Part shown: one piece after another, positions 60,585 through 64,000 of the stretch
How positions within the stretch are numbered: position 1 is the stretch's first letter
Layout of the letters: every line of letters begins with the position of its first letter
Origin: Spirosoma validum
GTDB taxonomy: Bacteria > Bacteroidota > Bacteroidia > Cytophagales > Spirosomataceae
Reading direction: 5' to 3'
Length of the DNA: 64,000 nucleotides
Assembly: GCF_014699035.1 (NCBI RefSeq)
Contig: NZ_JACXAA010000002.1
Location: forward strand, 868,001 to 932,000
Program-made: the position numbers and the translations under genes
Notes under the pieces: generated by a model
What the model was told of the DNA's origin: nothing
The model's input: only the letters and a program-made list of their open reading frames with translations
Databases searched by the model: none

Positions 60585-62279
60585 TTAAAAACCAGCTGCC
60601 TGCCCATCTTTCCGCGACTCTGTTGCGCCGTGATACACTTTATTTTTGGCGTCGTACATAATGGCCTGATAGCCGCCGTAGCCACCGAGGCCATAGCCGA
60701 TTTTGTGCCCTTTTCGCATGAGGTCCCGGATGGTTTCGTACGGATAGCCTGATTCTAAAGTAATAAGACCGGAATCCTGCATTTTCTCGCCGGTGGGTTC
60801 CGACGAACCACTGTGGTCGATGCGGGGAGCGTCGCCAGCCTCCTGTGGATTCATGCCAAAATCAATCATGTTCATCAAAATCTCCGTATGACCCAGTGGC
60901 TGGAAACTACCCCCCATGACACCGAAACTCATAAACGGCACCCCGTCTTTCGTAACAAAAGCTGGAATAATGGTCTGGAAAGGGCGTTTGTGAGGAGCAT
61001 ACGTATTGTTTTGACCTTCATATAAACTGTACAGCTCTCCGCGATCCTGAAACATAAACCCCAGACCATCAGCCACCATACCCGAACCGAAGCCGCGGTA
61101 ATTGCTTTGAATCAACGAAACCATATTCCCTTCCTCATCCGCAACCGTCAGGTAAATGGTATCTCCTTGTTTCAGGGCTGGATTCCCGGCATCAACGCGA
61201 CTGGCCGCCCGGTTCGGATCGATCAGTTTTCGCCGTTCCGTCGCATATTCCTTACTAATCAATTCTCTGACCGGTATTTTGGAGAAGGCTGGATCAGCGT
61301 AGTATTTGGCGCGATCTTCAAACGCCAGCTTTTTGGCTTCAACAAACAGATGGATGTGTTCGGGACTACCCCAGGCGATTTTCGAGAAATCGTAGCCTTC
61401 CAGAATATTGAGCATCTGCAACGTAGTGATACCCTGACTATTCGGGGGTAATTCCCAAACATCGTAGCCCCGGTAGTTTGTTGAAACGGGTTCAACCCAT
61501 TCAGACGTATGATCGGCTAAGTCTTTTGCACTAAGATAACCACCCACTTTTTTCATGAACGTATCAATCGTCTGGGCAATCTCACCTTTGTAAAACGCAT
61601 CGCGGCCACCTTTGGCAATTTTCTCTAATGTGTTGGCCAGGGCTGGGTTTTTGAAAATTTCGCCCCGTTTGGGAGCCGCTCCCGTAGGTGCGTAGGTTTC
61701 CTTCACGTTCGGGTATTTGCCAAATCGACTGATCATCGAAGCCCAGGAGATCGATGCTTCATCGTGAACCGGATACCCCTCACGAGCGTAGCGTATGGCG
61801 TGCGACAGAATTTTGGGCATGGGTGTTTTGCCAAATCGCTTGTGCAGCTCAAACCAGCCATCCACACAGCCTGGCGTTGATACGGGTAGTGGGCCATCGG
61901 ATGGAATGTGCGTTAGCCCGCGTTTCTTAAACTCGGCCAACGTCAGGTTGTAGGGTGACCGACCTGAGGCATTCAGTCCATACAGTTTTTTGGTTTTGGC
62001 GTCCCAGACGATGGCAAACAGATCACCACCAATCCCATTCACATGCGGCTCCACTAAGCCTTCCATCGCATTGGCGGCAATGGCAGCATCAATGGCATTG
62101 CCGCCCGAACGTAGTACGTCGATAGCGGCCTGTGTCGATAGCGGATGGGAGGTACAGGCCATACCGCGTTGCGCCATCACAACAGAACGGGTAGCAAATG
62201 CCTTGCCCATGAGCCGGTCTTGGGCGAACGCTGGCAAAACGAAAAGAAATGTTAAGTAGAGGAGGAAGATCTGTTTCAT
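60585..62279 (-). CDS. ggt: Gamma-glutamyltransferase
   Basis: Periplasmic enzyme that cleaves and transfers gamma-glutamyl groups, e.g. from glutathione; 564 residues from the ATG at 62279, which gives a signal peptide MKQIFLLYLTFLFVLPAFAQ. The frame opens 14 codons further upstream but that would bury the signal. Autoprocessing site: Thr in GDTIYLTVADEEGNMVSLIQ near residue 380, the N-terminal nucleophile of the small subunit. Substrate motifs: NGIGGDLFAIVWD, PLPVSTPGCVDGW and, near the C-terminus, GYGLGGYGGYQAI. Co-transcribed with a DUF819 membrane protein. Confidence 0.93.
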   Translation of the reverse strand: MKQIFLLYLTFLFVLPAFAQDRLMGKAFATRSVVMAQRGMACTSHPLSTQAAIDVLRSGGNAIDAAIAANAMEGLVEPHVNGIGGDLFAIVWDAKTKKLYGLNASGRSPYNLTLAEFKKRGLTHIPSDGPLPVSTPGCVDGWFELHKRFGKTPMPKILSHAIRYAREGYPVHDEASISWASMISRFGKYPNVKETYAPTGAAPKRGEIFKNPALANTLEKIAKGGRDAFYKGEIAQTIDTFMKKVGGYLSAKDLADHTSEWVEPVSTNYRGYDVWELPPNSQGITTLQMLNILEGYDFSKIAWGSPEHIHLFVEAKKLAFEDRAKYYADPAFSKIPVRELISKEYATERRKLIDPNRAASRVDAGNPALKQGDTIYLTVADEEGNMVSLIQSNYRGFGSGMVADGLGFMFQDRGELYSLYEGQNNTYAPHKRPFQTIIPAFVTKDGVPFMSFGVMGGSFQPLGHTEILMNMIDFGMNPQEAGDAPRIDHSGSSEPTGEKMQDSGLITLESGYPYETIRDLMRKGHKIGYGLGGYGGYQAIMYDAKNKVYHGATESRKDGQAAGF

Positions 62280-62504
62280 ATAGAGGTTGTAAAAGTCATT
62301 AAACACCATAGAAACTATCAAAAAAATAGTTTTTGCTTGGTCTGACAGCTTCTTAGCACTGATAATGAATCGTGCTACAAGATAAGAAATAACGGAAACG
62401 ACGTACTGACTGGGCTCCTTTATTATCAGAAAAGCCTGACGACTACGGGATAAACGAGCTTAACCGAATGGTGCCGTTGGCTGAGCAGGATACAGGAAGT
62501 AAGG

Positions 62505-62556
62505 AATAAAAAAAGTCTGGCTTGTTCCTTGCGGAACAAGCCAGACTTTTTTTATT
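62505..62556 (-). terminator. Strong terminator after the surface-protein gene
   Basis: AATAAAAAAAGTCTGGCTTG continuing to 62528 pairs perfectly with 62533-62556 (24 bp, 4-nt loop TTGC). Flanking A and T runs give a U-tract in either direction. Confidence 0.9.
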
Positions 62557-62586
62557 CAGCGCTATAAGCGCCCGCAGACTACCGGA

Positions 62587-64000
62587 TTACTGTTGGAAGT
62601 ACTCTACTCTGTCGGCATCGACGTTGTTGTTGGTTTTAACTTCACCACCACTGCCGCCGATGATCACCGAGCTTACGGTTACAACACCCGACGTTGCACC
62701 CGGTGTTAACGTACCGGTGAAACCAAATGAGAGCTTATCAAAAGCGGTTACCGGCTGTGTCGTCGTTAACGTGTAATAACCAGTGGTCGAGTTATCAAAC
62801 GTCCAGACACTGTTCGAAACCGAACGACCGCCGATGGTGGTGGCTGTGGGTGGGAACGTTAGAATTAGCTTCGGATCCTTCGTGACGCGCACCGTGATTA
62901 AGCCATTGGTGGACACACCCAGCAGTTCTAATACGTCTACCACTACGGTCATGTCGGTGGTGTTGTAAACCGTCGACGGACGCGCATAGATGATCGGAGT
63001 CAGATCAGGTACGCCCACAGAGTTGAGCGTAGCGGTACCCGTCGTGGTTGACTCTTTACCCGCATTGTCAATCGCCTTGATCGGAATCACCACCGGCTGG
63101 GTATCATCGGTCGGATCAACCAGGATGGGCACTGTTGGCGCACCATTGCCATTGGTCGGAACTACCACGCCATTAGCAGGGAAGGTACCCGACGTATAGG
63201 TCGTACCGTTGATCGTCAGGCTGGTCGTGTTCGTTGGGAACGTTGGAATGCGAATGGCCGTCACGCTTCCCGGAGCCGTATCGGTGCTGGGCGCTACGTT
63301 GGTAAAGGCCGCAGGCGGAGCCGTTACCGGACTGTTACCACCCGGATTGCTCACCGTAGCCGTGCCACTGCCCGGCGTGGGCAACTTCTCAATCCCGAAG
63401 TTCTGAGCCGTAATGTTGGTGGTTCCCGTTGTCAACTCAATTTGACCCAACGTAGCAGACTGAATGGTCTGATTAGACGAACCGACATTCTCACCGGTGT
63501 TCACCCACTGGCTCGGCAGTGGACCAGGCGTAGTAGCCGTAGGTGAGTTGCTCAGTACCAGCTTCAGTCCCGTCGTGTTTGTGGGTACACCCGGTAGTGT
63601 ATAGCTACCATCATTGCCTACAGCAGCTGAGCCAATAACGGTGCCACTGCTGTTAACCAGGTTTACATAAAGCGGACCACCAGCGTTGGTGCCCGTTTCG
63701 GGGCTGTTGATCGTGACGCTACCATCGGCATCGTCCCAAACCTGACCCGATAGGGTGATGGTGGGCGTCGAGTTGATGGTCGCTGTACCCGTCGTAGTAG
63801 ACTCTTTCCCGGCGTTGTCAATCGCCACTAAGGTGAACGTAGAGGGCTGGGTGTCATTGGCCGGATCAACCAGGATCGGTACCGTTGGGTTACCGTTTCC
63901 ATCGGTCGGAACGACTACGCCACCGCCGGGGAAGGTACCTGGAGTGTAAGGCGTGCCGTTGATGGTCAGACTCGTTACGTTGCTGGGGAACGTAGTGATC
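62587..64000 (-). CDS. Repeat-containing SdrD_B/adhesin-type surface protein, N-terminus beyond window
   Basis: Open frame runs from the right edge to the stop at 62587, giving the last 470 residues. It contains two copies of a Thr/Gly/Pro-rich unit of about 80 residues (SLTINGTxYTxGTFP, GVVVPTxGNGxPTVPILVDPxxDTQP, AIDNAGKESTTTGTATxNS) at about 63019-63250 and 63770-64000 in plus coordinates. Between them lies an SdrD_B-like domain (LSGQVWDDADGSVTINSPETG ... YTLPGVPTNTTGLKLVLSN). The last 130 residues form another beta domain ending RVEYFQQ. No type IX sorting domain or LPXTG is visible. Extracellular, adhesion or matrix role likely. Confidence 0.85.
   Translation of the reverse strand, partial: ITTFPSNVTSLTINGTPYTPGTFPGGGVVVPTDGNGNPTVPILVDPANDTQPSTFTLVAIDNAGKESTTTGTATINSTPTITLSGQVWDDADGSVTINSPETGTNAGGPLYVNLVNSSGTVIGSAAVGNDGSYTLPGVPTNTTGLKLVLSNSPTATTPGPLPSQWVNTGENVGSSNQTIQSATLGQIELTTGTTNITAQNFGIEKLPTPGSGTATVSNPGGNSPVTAPPAAFTNVAPSTDTAPGSVTAIRIPTFPTNTTSLTINGTTYTSGTFPANGVVVPTNGNGAPTVPILVDPTDDTQPVVIPIKAIDNAGKESTTTGTATLNSVGVPDLTPIIYARPSTVYNTTDMTVVVDVLELLGVSTNGLITVRVTKDPKLILTFPPTATTIGGRSVSNSVWTFDNSTTGYYTLTTTQPVTAFDKLSFGFTGTLTPGATSGVVTVSSVIIGGSGGEVKTNNNVDADRVEYFQQ

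Noticed and set aside
62783-63949. Several plus-strand open frames opposite the repeat protein
   Set aside because: Val/Gly-rich shadows of the Thr/Pro/Gly-rich repeat protein on the minus strand.

Overview
The window reads as a chromosomal stretch of a Bacteroidota bacterium of the Cytophagales, probably Spirosoma or a close relative. Evidence: a SusC/SusD pair, a gingipain-like protein with a type IX secretion C-terminal domain, promoters of the Bacteroidota form (TTG/TTTG, about 20 nt, TAnnTTTG), many starts without a strong Shine-Dalgarno sequence, and intergenic space filled with long perfect hairpins. The species is inference; no ribosomal RNA lies in the window.

Layout. 1-5.8 kb: RND efflux operon (outer-membrane factor, adaptor, permease running off the left edge) with its MarR regulator; near-identical palindromes lie upstream of both marR and the outer-membrane gene. 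6-10.4 kb: glyoxalase-fold protein with an AraC-type regulator, a cytochrome c / PQQ sugar dehydrogenase fusion, and an ABC exporter. 10.5-14.4 kb: MHS-type MFS transporter, small two-helix membrane protein and acetyl-CoA synthetase, probably a carboxylate uptake and activation operon. 14.6-18.9 kb: pdxH and a DUF349 protein diverging from one palindromic promoter, a threonine tRNA with an unusually long variable arm, and a HAD phosphatase. 18.9-33.7 kb: a glycan-utilisation locus (LacI regulator, SusC, SusD, six-hairpin glycosidase-like protein, sodium:solute symporter, GH2 enzyme, FAD oxidoreductase), with a large palindromic operator between lacI and susC.

33.9-38.7 kb is the most interesting part: an apparent lasso-peptide-type RiPP cluster. 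A 47-codon precursor with a YxxPxLxxxG...LT leader is followed by a PqqD-like recognition protein (B1), an HPr-kinase-like protein, a nucleotidyltransferase and, convergently, an asparagine-synthetase-like cyclase whose Cys2 is replaced by Gly. No B2 leader peptidase gene is visible, and the precursor does not end in the serine that known lasso kinases modify.

38.9-51.8 kb: a lipoprotein, the large PorU-like C25 protein, a LytS-type histidine kinase, a tiny Ser/Thr lipoprotein, a LuxR-type response regulator, an AT-rich orphan lipoprotein, fumC, a lipid-modification operon (HxlR regulator, fatty acid desaturase, cyclopropane-synthase-like methyltransferase) and a cold shock protein. 52.0-54.2 kb: an accessory island of unrecognised small genes, including two tandem paralogs of an unknown family. 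54.6-59.2 kb: marR-tolC-emrA-emrB efflux operon with a clear operator/promoter. 59.3-64 kb: a gamma-glutamyltransferase/DUF819 operon and the C-terminal part of a repeat-rich surface protein running off the right edge.
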